Source of the DNA: Platerodrilus igneus
Taxonomy: Eukaryota; Arthropoda; Insecta; Coleoptera; Lycidae
Assembly (NCBI GenBank): GCA_036346225.1
Contig: JARFIW010000139.1
Span: 7,440,001 to 7,504,000, forward strand
Length of the DNA: 64,000 nt
Direction of reading: 5' to 3'
Positions within the stretch are counted from its first letter, which is position 1, and each line of letters begins with the position of its first letter. Of this stretch, positions 36,718 through 47,165 are shown in pieces. Below the pieces are notes generated by a model. The model made no database searches and had not been told where the DNA came from. It saw only the letters and a list, made by a program, of their open reading frames with translations. The position numbers were made by a program, and so were the translations under genes.

Positions 36718-36967
36718 ATGCAATGGCTAGACAAAGAAAGCTATTTGGTTCAGATGAAAGATAAAAATGGCTAGTCGAAGAAAACTTTTGGTTCAGATGT
36801 GGAGGAAATGAGGATGCTCATTTATCTCGAAACATAAAAAATTTAAGATATATTTATCTCGAAAGATGAAAAATGGTTAGTCGAAGAAAACTTTTTGGTC
36901 CAGATGTGTGGGGAAATGAGGGATTCTGGGGGAAATGAGGTAGTGGATGCCCCAATTATACTCTACT
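36718..36967 (-). repeat. Right terminal segment of the giant element
   Basis: Inverted partner of 21735-21985, near-identical over the terminal 100 bases, ending CTCTACT at 36967 and followed by ACGGGG. Confidence 0.88.
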
Positions 36968-39426
36968 ACGGGGGATATTAATGCACTGTTAGGTGATGGT
37001 AGAGAAGGAGCGATAGTAGATTTATTTGGTTTAGGCACGAGAAACAGCAGGAAAAATAGGCTGGTGGAATTTTGCAACAAGAACAACTTAACCATCACAA
37101 ATATATTATTTCAACATCATGCTAGAAGACGGTACACGTGGAAGATGCCAGGAGATATAGGAAGATATCAAATAGATTATATTATTGTTAGACAACGATT
37201 TAGAAATCAAGTAAAAGACTGTCGAAGCTACCCGGAAGCAGATATAGACACTGACCACAACATCGTGCAGACCGCACTTAAATTTAAAAATCTGAAAAAG
37301 AGGAACGGAAAAAGGCACTTTGACTTTGAGAAGCTAAAAGATAAAAATATCCACGAAAGATATGAAAAAAAGTCAAATAAATTGCTGAAAAATATCGGGA
37401 TATCTGATACCAGGAAAGTAGAAACAGAATGCAATAACATTAAATCCAGCCTAGACATGGCGGCCAAAGATATTCTGGGATATACACAAAGAGAAAATAA
37501 GAAACTATGGATAACAAAGTATATCCTGAATTTAATAGAAGATAGACGAAAATACAAAAATAGATCAGACGAAACAGGAAAAGATACAAAGCCATAAAAT
37601 GGGAAATTATTCGCAAATGCAGGAAAGCTAAAGAACAATGGATTGATGAAAAGTGCAAAGAGGTACAAACTAAGATAGAAATAGGAAAGACAAACGAAGC
37701 ATACAAATTAATTAGAATGAATTTTAGGGATATAAAACGATATAGCAAAAATATAAGGGACGCGGCAGGAAACGTCATTATAGAAAATGCAGAGAAAATA
37801 GCTAGATGGCAGGAATATATAGGGAATTTATATTTAGGAGAGGAACTAACAGCATTAGAACAGGAATCAGACATTAAAAATGATGACCTGGGATATCCTA
37901 TACTTAGAAATGAGTTTGAATTAGCATTAAAGGGTCTAAAAAATGGTAAGGCGCTGGGTACAAATAAGGTGCAAGCATAAACTCTAAAAGCCGCTGGACA
38001 AGCAATAACAGAACGTCTCTTCCGACTGCAAGCTATATGTATGAGACAGGCGAGATACCCAAAGATTTCAAACGTAACATCAAAGTAACTACACCAAAAA
38101 AAAAATGCGCGGATAGATGTGAAAATTTTCGAACAATAGGTTTGACAGCACACGTTTCAAAAATATTAACTAGAATTGTACAAAGACGAATGGAAAAACG
38201 GGCTGAAGAAATACTGGGAGAAGATCAATTTGGGTTTAGGTGCAACAGGGGAACGAGAGGCTATTTTAGCTCTGAGGGTTATACTAGAGAAAACTCTAGA
38301 GAAGGGGCAAAGCGTATATATAGGGTTTGTAGATCTGAAAAAAGCATTCGACAATGTAAAATGGAACAAAATGTTCGAAATACTCAAAAAGATTGGATTG
38401 AGTTTTAAGGACAGACGGGTAGTACATAGCTTATACAAAGAGCAAACGGCGGTAATAGTATTAGAGCAAGAAAGTAGAGAAGTAAATATTAGGAAAGGTG
38501 TGAGACAGGAATGTGCCTTATCCCCATTAATTTTTAACTTGTACATAGAAAAGGCAATGAATACTGTCAAATGCAGGAAGACATTTGGAATTAATATGCA
38601 GAGACAAAAGATTGATATGCTTAGATTTACAAATGATTCAGCGGTACTAGCATCTAGCAAAGAAGAATTGGAAGTTGCTCTTAATGAAATGGAAACAGTT
38701 CTAACGGAGAGATATGGTATGAAAAGTAACAAAAATAAAACTAAAGATCTAGTATGAAAAAGAGGGGAAAATAAATCGAAAACAAGAATACAAATAGGTA
38801 ACGAGAACTTACAAGAGGTTAAGGATTTCTGCTACCTAGGAAGTCAAATAACGCAAGATGGGAAAAGCACAAAAGATATAAAACAAAAATTAGCACAAGG
38901 TCGTGCTACATTTAACAAGAAAAAGCAACTACTGTGCTCAAAGACCATAAACATAGAAACAAGGAAAAGATTGCTTAAAACATATGGGTGGAGCACAGCC
39001 CTGTATGGCTGTGAAACCTGGACGGTAGGAGAAGCAGATAAGAGAAAGGTAGAAGCCTTTGAAATGTGGTGCTACAGATGTATGATGAAGATATCATGGA
39101 CAGACAAAGTTATGAACAAAGAGGTACTAGAAATGGTAGGGGAAGAAAGAAGTATGTGGAAAACAGTAAAAAATAGGAGAGATGAGATGATAGGCCACAT
39201 ACTAAGATATGAGGGAATAGTGCGGAATATATTAGAAGCAGAGATAGGAAGAAAGAGATGTAGAGGTAGACCTAGGTTAGACTACTGCACACAGATAGTG
39301 AAAGATGTAGGCTGTGAGATTTTCAGGGAAATGTGCAGGCCAGCTCAGAATAGAAATCAATGGAGGTACGCTTCCAACCAGTCGCAAGATGGAAAAACTA
39401 GTGACAAAAATAATAACTGTACTTAA
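36968..39426 (+). pseudogene. RTE endonuclease-reverse transcriptase, damaged
   Basis: In order: end of the apurinic-type endonuclease (GDINALLGDG; DYIIVRQRFRNQVKDC; DTDHNIV, 36968-37270), a lysine-rich linker to 37597, RT fingers (KGLKNGKALG at 37930-37962; ENFRTIGLTAHVSKILTRI, 38120-38180; FGFRCNRGT), the palm (GFVDLKKAFDNVKW, 38322-38365; GVRQECALSPLIFNLY), and the C-terminal domain (LYGCETWTVGEAD; AFEMWCYRCMMKI, 39057-39096; GRPRLDYCTQIVKDV). The catalytic FADD box has become FTND near 38625-38637, which would abolish activity. Frames change near 37597, 37980, 38260, 38755 and 38970. This family is often annotated in insects as craniofacial development protein 2-like. Confidence 0.85.
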
Positions 39427-39656
39427 ACATGGTGATTATTATAAACAACTACAGATATTGGTTTTGCAATACACTCAACTAATGTTAATTGTGCGAAAGG
39501 ATTTACTGGAAAATTATTAATACGGCAAATGTCTAAGTGTTGGGGATCCTTGGCAGCCACAGGTTGCTTAAACCCTTCACACACCACTAAATCGCGGCGA
39601 AATAGGGCATATAATTAGAAAACAATAGAAGGAAATCGAGTTGTATACAGGTTGTT
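36968..39656 (+). mobile_element. RTE-like LINE, central segment
   Basis: Continues the LINE cut at 21734: rejoining the two at the ACGGGG site gives an uninterrupted endonuclease reading through the GDIN motif. It holds the rest of endonuclease, the whole RT and the C-terminal domain, then the 3' region up to 39656, where an R1/I-group LINE interrupts it; it resumes at 44691. Confidence 0.85.
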
Positions 39657-39895
39657 ACACTAATGATTCACCTACGTTTGAGGGGCATAGAGGCAACAGT
39701 TTTGTAGATATTACTGCAGTCTCGCACGAATTGTTAAAAACGATTTGTAATTGGAAATTAATATCGGACGAAGAAACGTTCTCTGACCATAAATTAATAA
39801 CATGGGACGTTGAAACCAAAAGAAACGCAAACGAGCAGCTAACTATATTTCCGCGGTTCTGTAATAAAAAAGCAAATTGGGCGCGATATAAATAA
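39657..39895 (+). pseudogene. R1/I-group LINE endonuclease, C-terminal end
   Basis: The truncated 5' end encodes NSFVDITAVSHELL and then SDHKLITWDVE, the last catalytic region (SDHxxI) of the apurinic-type endonuclease of R1/I-group LINEs, which nicks the target DNA. An in-frame TAA at 39893-39895 separates it from the RT frame that follows in the same phase. Confidence 0.75.
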
Positions 39896-41872
39896 AAATT
39901 TGGCGAAAGTATCCCTGTACTCGAAAATGAGCTATTTAACTGCCGAGAGGCAGACGAAGTAGAAACACTCGCGAAAAAACTAAACGACGCGGTGGTAGAC
40001 GCGTCGTCGTATTCCATGCCGCAAAAAAGAACATTTAAAGACAGCGTACCATGTTGGACCCGGGAACTAACCACCAAGCGGGCAGAAACGCGTAACCTAA
40101 AGCGCCGCTATCAACGCGCCTCGGAAGATATAAGAGAACAACGGAGAATAGAATATAATCAAAGTTACCGCGAATATAAAATATTAATAGAAGAAACGCG
40201 AACGAATAAATTTAAAGAATTCTGCACGCGAAACTCAGAGAAAGAACCCTGGGGAACCGCATACCGCGTAATTACAGGGAAACAACAAAAAATCGCGCTA
40301 AGTAATATAAAGACAACAAATGGCGAATACACGGAAGGTTTTAAAATCACGGCGGAATATTTACTAGAGAAATTTTTCCCATCGTATAATCCCGAGGGGA
40401 ATGAAGGGTCGCACGATTTAGTACGTCGGGAAGCTGCAGAGGCGCAAGGAACAGGTGCCGATAAGACAATCCTAGTTCACGAGGTCGCCAGGGCTTTTAG
40501 GAGGATGAATCTTAAGAAGGCACCGGGGCATGATGGAATCACTTCAGACGCAGCTCTGGAGGCGTGCCTGTTAGCCCCGTGTGTCTTTGTCGGGTTGTTT
40601 AATCTTTGTTTAGAAAGGGGAGTTTTTCCGCGTTGCTGGAAAATCCAGAGCGTGAAATTTATACCCAAACCTAAAAAGGCGGATGCGTCAGATACGGGCA
40701 GCTATCGTCCAATTAGCTTGCTACCGGTGCTGGGGAAAGTTTTAGATCGCGTTATGACTACGCGTATTGAGCACCTAGTGCGAGACAGCGGCGGTTTTAA
40801 TAACCGACAGTTTGGTTTCGTGGAGGGCAAGTCGACTATCGACGCGTTAAAGTTCGTTGTCGGGGAAATAAAGGCGGCTCCGTGGCGTAGTGGTATGTGT
40901 GTGACTACTACGCCCAAGGTCCCGGGTTCGAATCCCGACACGGTCACCTTGAAAAATGTTAGGCGAGCATTTTTCACAAAAATACACCCTCGTTCGGATG
41001 AGAGGTAAAATGGAGGTCCCGTGTGTGAGTGTTGTCACGCACGTTAAAGATCCCTACCTTGCTTGAAACAGCAAGGGTTCGGCAAAAATTCCAAATTTTC
41101 CAGGTAAAAGAAATTCGCTTCTTGGCCAATGTAGTACCTTCGGGAGGAGCATTGGGAAAAAAATCACATGTAATGCATCTAATACTAACCTATTCATTTT
41201 AATTTTTAAATTTTCTAGCTTGCCTACTTTATTCATGGGTCTATCATTCCACGCTAACTCGCAAGACCTTCCCGGGTCTACTTTTCTTCTTAATAATCTT
41301 GTTCCAAATTCTCCAGGTAAAAAAAAAAACTCGCTTCCTGGCCAATGTAGTACCTTCGGGTGGAGCATTGGAAAATCACATGTAATGTCGGGGAAATAAA
41401 GCAGGCGAGAGATGCTAAAGAGTACTGTGTCGTTGTTGCTTTGGACATTTCAGGAGCATTTGATGCTGCCTGGTGGCCATTAATCGTTTGCGAGTTAGAT
41501 CGTAGGGGTTGTCCGCGAAACTTGATGTCCTTGGTCAAGAGTTATTTCTCGGGGCGATTGGCACAGGTTGAAATTCCGGGTGAAGTTCTGTCGCGTGAGG
41601 TGGAAAGGGGATGCCCGCAGGGGTCATGTTCTGGTCCCACATTTTGGAAGTTGTTGTATGAGAGCATCTTTAGGGTCAAGTTGCCCGCAGGATGCTCAAT
41701 CGTTGGGTTTGCGGATGACACGCTTTTAATTGTAAGATCGAGATTGTTAATGGATATGCGCACAAAACCGAATGAGGCGCTTAATAAATTACACGAATGG
41801 TCGCAGGCGGTAAAATTAAAATTCAACACGGCGAAGTCAGAGGCGCTTTATTTCGGCACGAAACCAGGATAG
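39896..41872 (+). pseudogene. R1/I-group LINE reverse transcriptase
   Basis: Reading in one phase from 39896, interrupted only by the SINE chimera (40874-41401, 528 bp, a multiple of three). RT motifs in order: KKAPGHDGITSDA (about 40519-40556), CWKIQSVKFIPKPKKA, YRPISLLPVLGKVLDR (40702-40750), NNRQFGFVEGKSTIDAL, then after the insertion VVALDISGAFDAAWW (near 41430-41474), RGCPQGSCSGPTFW and the catalytic GFADDTLLIV (41706-41735). The wording (ALDISGAFDAAWW, GCPQGS) is that of the R1 clade and its relatives. The catalytic aspartates are intact. The frame ends at a stop at 41870 and continues one phase over. Confidence 0.87.
40874..41401 (+). mobile_element. Chimeric insertion: SINE / antisense RTE piece / SINE tail
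   Basis: A complete SINE (tRNA-like head with box A TGGCGTAGTGG at 40883-40893 and box B GGTTCGAATCC at 40925-40935, body, hairpin at 41126-41155) is followed by about 125 bp that is the reverse complement of the RTE 5' region (matches 21335-21412), then a second SINE 3' end (hairpin 41342-41371). TGTCGGGGAAATAAAG occurs once just before the insertion (ending at 40873) and once at its end (ending at 41401): a perfect 15-16 bp duplication. Confidence 0.85.
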
Positions 41873-43305
41873 AGACCTCCTAGGCTAGAGCTAGGAGGAA
41901 GAAAATCCCGTTTAAAGATTGTATTACCTACCTCGGCGTCAAGATCGACGATAAATTAAATTGGAAAGCGCACGTACAATACGTAAAAAGTAAGGGCGGC
42001 GAAATATCAAATAAAATGATGGCGGCGGCTAAAATAAAGTGGGGTTTCAGGGACGAATCGCTGAGGACGGTTTATGCCGGAGCAATTGAGCCGGCAATGC
42101 TGTACGCAGCTTCTGTATGGGCAGAAGGTTGTAAAGTCAAGGAGGTGCGTCAATTGACGACCGTACAACGCATAACCGCAGTAAAAGCGGCGAGGGCGTA
42201 CAGGACCACCTCCACGGAGGAGGTCTTGGTGATCAGTAGGACTCTCCCTATCGAATATGTCGTAAGGGAGATTAGAGATAGGCGATTAATAAATATAGGA
42301 AAAGGGCGCGAAATTATCGAAGATCTTAATTTTGGTAATAGGGAAATTGAAAGAAAGATCGTTGTATCTGAGTTGGGGCACCCGGCTGATATTAGAGGAA
42401 TCGAGTTTGTCGAAGGTGATGAGGACGCGATGGGTATCAGAATTTATACGGACGGTTCACGTATGGACAATGGGCAAGCAGGCGCGGCGTTTGTCGTATA
42501 TAAGCAGGAAAGGGAGGTGTTTCGGTTTCAAACCAAACTCGCGAACTGGAGCACAATTTTCCAGTGCGAATTGGTAGCCATACGAGAGGCTATCGATTAG
42601 GTAATAAACCATACTGGCAGAGACGAGTATTATATAATCAGTGATAGTAAATCGGCGCTGACGGCTTTAACAAACATGAACACCTCGACAGACCTCCAAG
42701 CGGACGTTTGGAGGATAGCGCGTACGGCGCTCGAGTTTCGACGTTTAAAGTTCTGTTGGGTCAGGTCGCACAATGGTATCGTAGGAAACGATAGGGCTGA
42801 TGAATTAGCTAAAGAGGCCGCGACGGGAGACTTTCGAATATCACATTCGTCGAAACCGAAGTCTTTGATTAAAAGAAAGATGGGTGAAAAGTCAATCCGA
42901 CAATGGGAAGAGAGGTGGAACAACGCTGCCACGGGCAGGTTGACCCACAAATTCATACCGAGCTTAGAAGCTAGAGGCAAGATCGAGGTGAAACTCGATC
43001 ATAAAATGGTTCAGTTGATAACAGGGCACGGCGCCCTGAAAGCGTATTTACATAGGTTCGGGTTAACCAACAACGATCGCTGTGAATGCGGTGAGGGCGC
43101 GGAAAGCGCAGAGCACCTGCTCTTCGACTGCCCGCTTGAAGCGGCAAATCGAGGGTTGGTTGATACGAAATTAGCTATCGTAGGTTTAGTATGGCCAAAG
43201 AGCCTAGAGGAAGTCGGGGAAGTGGCTAACCAGAAGGCGTTCTGGAGAGCCTTTAGAGAGTTCGCAGGAAGGGTTGCGAGATTAGACGGTGATAATCGTG
43301 TGTAG
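41873..43305 (+). pseudogene. LINE RT thumb, RNase H and zinc-binding C-terminus
   Basis: After a shift of phase near 41890 the reading continues: YLGVKIDDKLNWKAHV, EPAMLYAASVWAEG, then an RNase H domain with its acidic residues in place: IRIYTDGSRMDNGQAG (Asp, near 42439-42486), FQCELVAIREAI (Glu, 42561-42596), YYIISDSKSALTAL (Asp, 42629-42670) and NDRADELAKEA (Asp, 42790-42822). The C-terminus has the cysteine-histidine motif ERCECG-type DRCECGEGAESAEHLLFDC (43076-43132), usual at the end of R1/I-group proteins. One in-frame TAG at 42598 interrupts it. RNase H removes the RNA strand during element copying; in this group it supports the I/LOA-like rather than the typical R1 arrangement. Confidence 0.85.
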
Positions 43306-44676
43306 GTCGGGAAGGGATGGTGGGAGGATTCAAAAATTATAGATTTCGACCTGGCGTGATTTTGACATGATAAGAGCATTATAACCAAAACCTGCAAAAA
43401 AAAAAACAACAAAAAAAAGAAAAAAAAAAGAAAACCAATAATAATAATTAAATAAGTATACCCAAAACTCTAATATGCACAACGAACACACACTAAAACA
43501 ATCACTGTCCCACCTTCTACGCGCAGAAAATCGGGAATAAACGAAACAAATAAATAACAACAAACTAAATCAGGAAACCTTATTAATTTAAATAAGTGTA
43601 ATAAATAAAGAAATAATAAAATAGAGTGAAACCGCGCATCCCCCAGGACTTAAAAGTGAAGTGATAGTGGTTGTGATCCCCCACAGAACATTTAGTGCAT
43701 ATCCACCAGGACTTTAACAGTGCATATCCAACTCCCCCATAAAGGTAGAAAACCAATAGATATAGATAGACGACCAGATCTTCGGATGCTGGAGAAAATT
43801 ATATTGGAGGTAAGAATAAAATTGTGGCGGCTGTACTCGCATGAGCATGGATTTGTAATTTTAAACAGATTTTGAATTAATCTAACAAGCGCGTTTTTTT
43901 TTGTAATGGCGCTAGTCGATATAATGCTCATGCGAGTGCACCTGATAATGTATTTGCTTTTGCTGATATATGCACTGTTACATGCTTTTGCTTATTCAGA
44001 AATTTATTTATATATTTATTATATGTTTATTTATATATTTATATTTATTTTTACACTTATATTTTTGTCTGCATTGTATTGATTTGTGGCTTGGTTTAAT
44101 TCGTTTGACGTTCTGTAGCCAATTTTTGGTCGCAGTATATATAGAAAAGAAGATTGTATGTATATTATGTCTGTTAGGGAATGATAGGGAACGTTAGGGA
44201 CAAATTTAGAATAAAACACCTAGATCAGGGAGGACGAATTTGTAAATTTATAGAGCAGGCAAATAGCTGGATTCACTATTAATACTTTTGGCAACTGCTT
44301 AGAAAATTTGAATCCATTTTAAATTAGCTAGCTAGATTTGGATAGTTTTAAGTCGACCCTTCAGGTCGCACTGGTTAGCAGAGCCGGCGTCTGCTATCCG
44401 GTATTACGGATCCCTCTCCCTCTCATTTTGCTTGTGTCTTGTTGATCGGGCACACTCCAAAGTCAACGCTAGGGTTACCATTATTTAAACCCTGTTTTTA
44501 GTTTTTATTTTAGTTTGTTAGATTTTTAGTTAGATTTTTATTTAAGGTGGATTAATTATGCAGTTAGAATTAATAAGAAGCGCGTTTGTTTTTCGCGTTT
44601 AAACCCAATGTAGTACCTCCGGGTGGAGCATTGGAGACGTGGCCGCAAGTATAGCGGCCCTAATTCAAATTATAAT
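43306..44676 (+). other. 3' UTR of the R1/I-group LINE
   Basis: About 1.4 kb without coding sequence. It includes A-rich stretches near 43395-43440, an inverted pair CTCGCATGAGCAT / ATGCTCATGCGAG (about 43835 and 43924) that could fold over roughly 75 nt, and near the end the 30-nt hairpin CCAATGTAGTACC...CATTGG (44605-44634) that the SINE also carries. Confidence 0.7.
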
Positions 44677-44690
44677 GTATATAGGTTGTT

Positions 44691-45425
44691 GTGAGAATTA
44701 CAGGGAACTGTGTAGGCTAGTTCAGAACATAAACAACTAGAAGTGTTGGTTGTGAAATATTTTCAACTGATGTGATTGTGCGCAAGGACAAATCGGAAAA
44801 CAATTGGTTCGAAGTGCTGGGGGTAATTGGAAGCTAAAGGCTTCTTACCTCCCTTCACATACCACTGAATATCGGGTAAATAAGGTATATAACTAAAACA
44901 ATAGAAGGTGACCGAACTGTATCAAACAAGAAAGAATAGCAGCTATGTTCAAAGACAACAAACATAGATACAAGAAGAAAACTGTTCAAAGCATAGTGTG
45001 GAGCACAGCACAGTACATTTATGAAATAGGGGCAGTAGGAAAAGTAGACAGAAAGAGATAGAAGCCTACTGGAATGTTGTGCTTCAGATGTATGAGGATA
45101 GTAGCATGGACAAACAAAGTTAATACCAAATAGGTTGTAGAAATAGTAGAGGAATAAGAATATCTGTGGAAAACGAAAAAAATAGGAGAAATAGAAGAAC
45201 AGGATACGTTCTAAGGCATTTCTGGGGAATAGTATGGGATATATTACAAGCACAGATAGGAAAAGATAGGTATAAATAGACAGAGATAATACTTTCGCAC
45301 ACAGATAGTGATAGATGCAGAATGTGTAAATTTTAGGGAAATGTGTAAGTTAGTTTAGACTAGGAAACAATGAGGGTACGCATCCAACCAGTTCTAGGAC
45401 TGAAGACCTAATGATGATGATGATG
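44691..45425 (+). mobile_element. RTE-like LINE, 3' end of the nested copy
   Basis: Resumes the RTE 3' region cut at 39656 (GAGAATTACAGGGAACTGTGTAGG), then the tail segment with CCCTTCACATACCACTGAAT and the duplicated C-terminal module, ending in GATGATGATGATGG at 45413-45425. With 21110-21734 and 36968-39656 this makes a near full-length element of about 4.05 kb. Confidence 0.8.
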
Positions 45426-45499
45426 GGATATTGTAATGCTAAATTTGGCAAAGGGTAAGAGGTTCAAATTGCAGAGACCATGTACTAGAGGAACGAAAT

Positions 45500-47165
45500 A
45501 ATAAAAAAAAGTTATTAGTTAAGTTTTGTACAAAACATAAACTGGTAATTGAAAGTACTCTTTTCAAAAATCAAAACAGAAAATTATATACATGGAAGAA
45601 AGCAAAAAATAGAATTGGACAACAGATTGGATATATTATGATAAAGCAAAGATTTAGAAATCTAATAAAAGCCTGTAAAACATATCCAGAGGTAGACTTG
45701 GACAGTGATCAAAATCTAGTTATGATGAAATGTTAACAACGTTCTGAAAACTTAAAAGCGGTTCAGATCAAGGAAGTCAAAATTAAAGCTACTTTACATG
45801 TGATTTTTCCAATGCTCCACCCGAAGGTACTACATTGACCAGGAAGCGAGTTTTTTTTACCTGGAAAAATGGAATTTTGCCAAACTCTTGCTGTTCCAAG
45901 CAAGGTAGGGATCTTTAACGTGCGTGACAACACTCACACATGGGCCCTTCATTTTACCTCTCATCCGAACGAGGGTGTATTTTTGTGAAAAATGCTCGCC
46001 TAACATTTTTCAAGCGGACCGTGTCGGGATTCGAACCCGGGATCTTGGGCGTAGTAGTCACACGCATACCAACTACGCCACGGAGCCGCCTAATCTAAAG
46101 CTACTGCAAGACGAGGTAGTAAAGAAACATTTCCAGAAATATATTGCAAACAGTCTCAATACAGAAAGAAATAAAGAAGATGTAGAGGAGGAGTAGATAA
46201 CCATTAGACAATTTTATGCATCAGAAAAAATAATCCTTAGCAAACTTAAACGAGTTGTTAGAAAACCTCAGATAAAATAGTATACCTTAAAGCTAAGTGA
46301 TAACTGCATGAAATACAAAAATTCTAAAAATGAATCGGCGAGTATAATTTAAAAACGTCGAACTAGAACAAATGGAGATGTAGGGCGGCAACCAAGAAAG
46401 AATAAATTGGTAAAAGGTGTTCAAAAGCTGAAAAAGATATTGTTGATAAGGTAGGTCAAGCATATAGGGAGGTAAAGCAATGCTTGGTAAAAGTCAAACA
46501 CGTATTAATGATTTAGTAAGCACGACACAAAAATCTTTTGAATATCAGTAAAGGAACGGTAAATAGCTGCACAGAATATATTGAGGAGCTATATAGAAGA
46601 AATGGGATACGAGTTGACGTACCAGAAAAAAAAAGATGTTGAGTTGGATGACAAAGGATACCTGATTTTAAGATGAGATCGCGAAGGAAGCTTATAAGAA
46701 TTAAATTTAGGTAAAGCAATAGGAAATAACGACAAAATTTTTAAAAGCATTTACGTGGATCACAGCACTGTACCACTGTGAAACGTGGACAGTAGGAGAA
46801 GCGGACAAAAAAAAGATTGAAGCCTTTGAAATGTGGTGCTACAGACGTATGATGAAGATTTCAAGCACAGACAAAGTTAAGAACAAAGAAGTTCTAGAAA
46901 TAGTAGGGAAAGAACAATTGCTGTGGAAAAATAGGAGAGATAGGATAATAGGGTAGTTCTAAAGCATGAGGGAATAGTATGGGATATATTTGAAGCAGAG
47001 AAATGAGAAAAAGAAAGGTAGATGTAAACCTAAATTAGGCTATTGCACACAGATAGTGAAAGATGTAGGATGTACAAATTTCAGGGAAATATATATGGGA
47101 GCTTAGAATAGGAAGCAATGAAGGTACGCGTACTAGGACTGAAAATCTAATGACGAAGAAAGCAA
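45500..47165 (+). pseudogene. RTE-like LINE, heavily decayed copy
   Basis: Endonuclease residue pieces (MIKQRFRNLIKACKTYPE-type at 45640-45690, followed by a D-D-Q version of the DHN motif), linker, RT N-terminal pieces around 46560-46710 (CTEYIEELYRRNGI; VELDDKGYLILR), then a jump to the C-terminal domain at 46740-47160 (HCETWTVGEAD-like, AFEMWCYRRMMKI). The middle of RT is missing. A SINE interrupts it at 45794-46090. Numerous stops make it a pseudogene. Confidence 0.7.
45794..46090 (-). mobile_element. tRNA-derived SINE, copy 3
   Basis: Minus-strand copy with good head (box B GGTTCGAATCC complement at about 46025-46035), body and 3' hairpin (near 45808-45837). Direct repeats TAAAGCTACT at 45784-45793 and 46096-46105 flank it, with AAT in front of both. 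Confidence 0.85.

Larger units (their letters stand above)
21735..36967. mobile_element. Giant palindromic Polinton/Maverick-like element
   Basis: The element starts AGTAGAGTATAATTGGGGC, ends with the exact complement (GCCCCAATTATACTCTACT) and is flanked by the 6-bp duplication ACGGGG (21729-21734, 36968-36973). Size (15,233 bp), 6-bp duplication and AG-starting ends fit the Polinton/Maverick class. Unlike a normal Polinton, inverted homology is not confined to the ends: landmarks pair arm to arm all the way in (26847 with about 32200; 29343 with about 29958). It is therefore two outward-reading half-elements joined near 29.64 kb. No integrase, packaging ATPase or capsid gene was recognised. 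Bidnavirus-like or adintovirus-like origin is an alternative. Boundaries are firm; class is inference. Confidence 0.65.
39657..44690 (+). mobile_element. R1/I-group LINE, 5'-truncated
   Basis: Flanked by GTATACAGGTTGTT (39643-39656) and GTATATAGGTTGTT (44677-44690), a 14-bp target duplication with one mismatch inside an RTE 3' region; the RTE reading on both sides matches the uninterrupted copy at 49440-49560. The insertion begins within the endonuclease domain and ends in a long 3' UTR, so it lacks ORF1 and most of the endonuclease. It contains a 528-bp SINE chimera. Confidence 0.85.

Noticed and set aside
21735..36967. Palindrome as a pure assembly or read-chimera artefact
   Set aside because: A chimera would continue mirrored into the flanks, but the flanks are the two different halves of one RTE gene with a 6-bp duplication. 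Local consensus errors in the left arm remain likely.
37228..38153. Long minus-strand frames (146 and 237 codons)
   Set aside because: They are antisense to the RTE endonuclease/RT, rich in Phe, Ser and Leu as expected from A-rich coding on the other strand.
38166..38732. Minus-strand frame of 188 codons
   Set aside because: Antisense shadow of the RTE palm domain on the plus strand.
40873..40945. Functional tRNA gene
   Set aside because: Boxes A and B are good, but the sequence is the head of a SINE with body, tail hairpin and target duplication, and occurs four times.
43330..43563. Minus-strand frame rich in Phe
   Set aside because: Produced by the A-rich stretch in the LINE 3' UTR.
44855..45253. 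Minus-strand frame of 132 codons rich in Phe and Tyr
   Set aside because: Antisense to the RTE 3' module.
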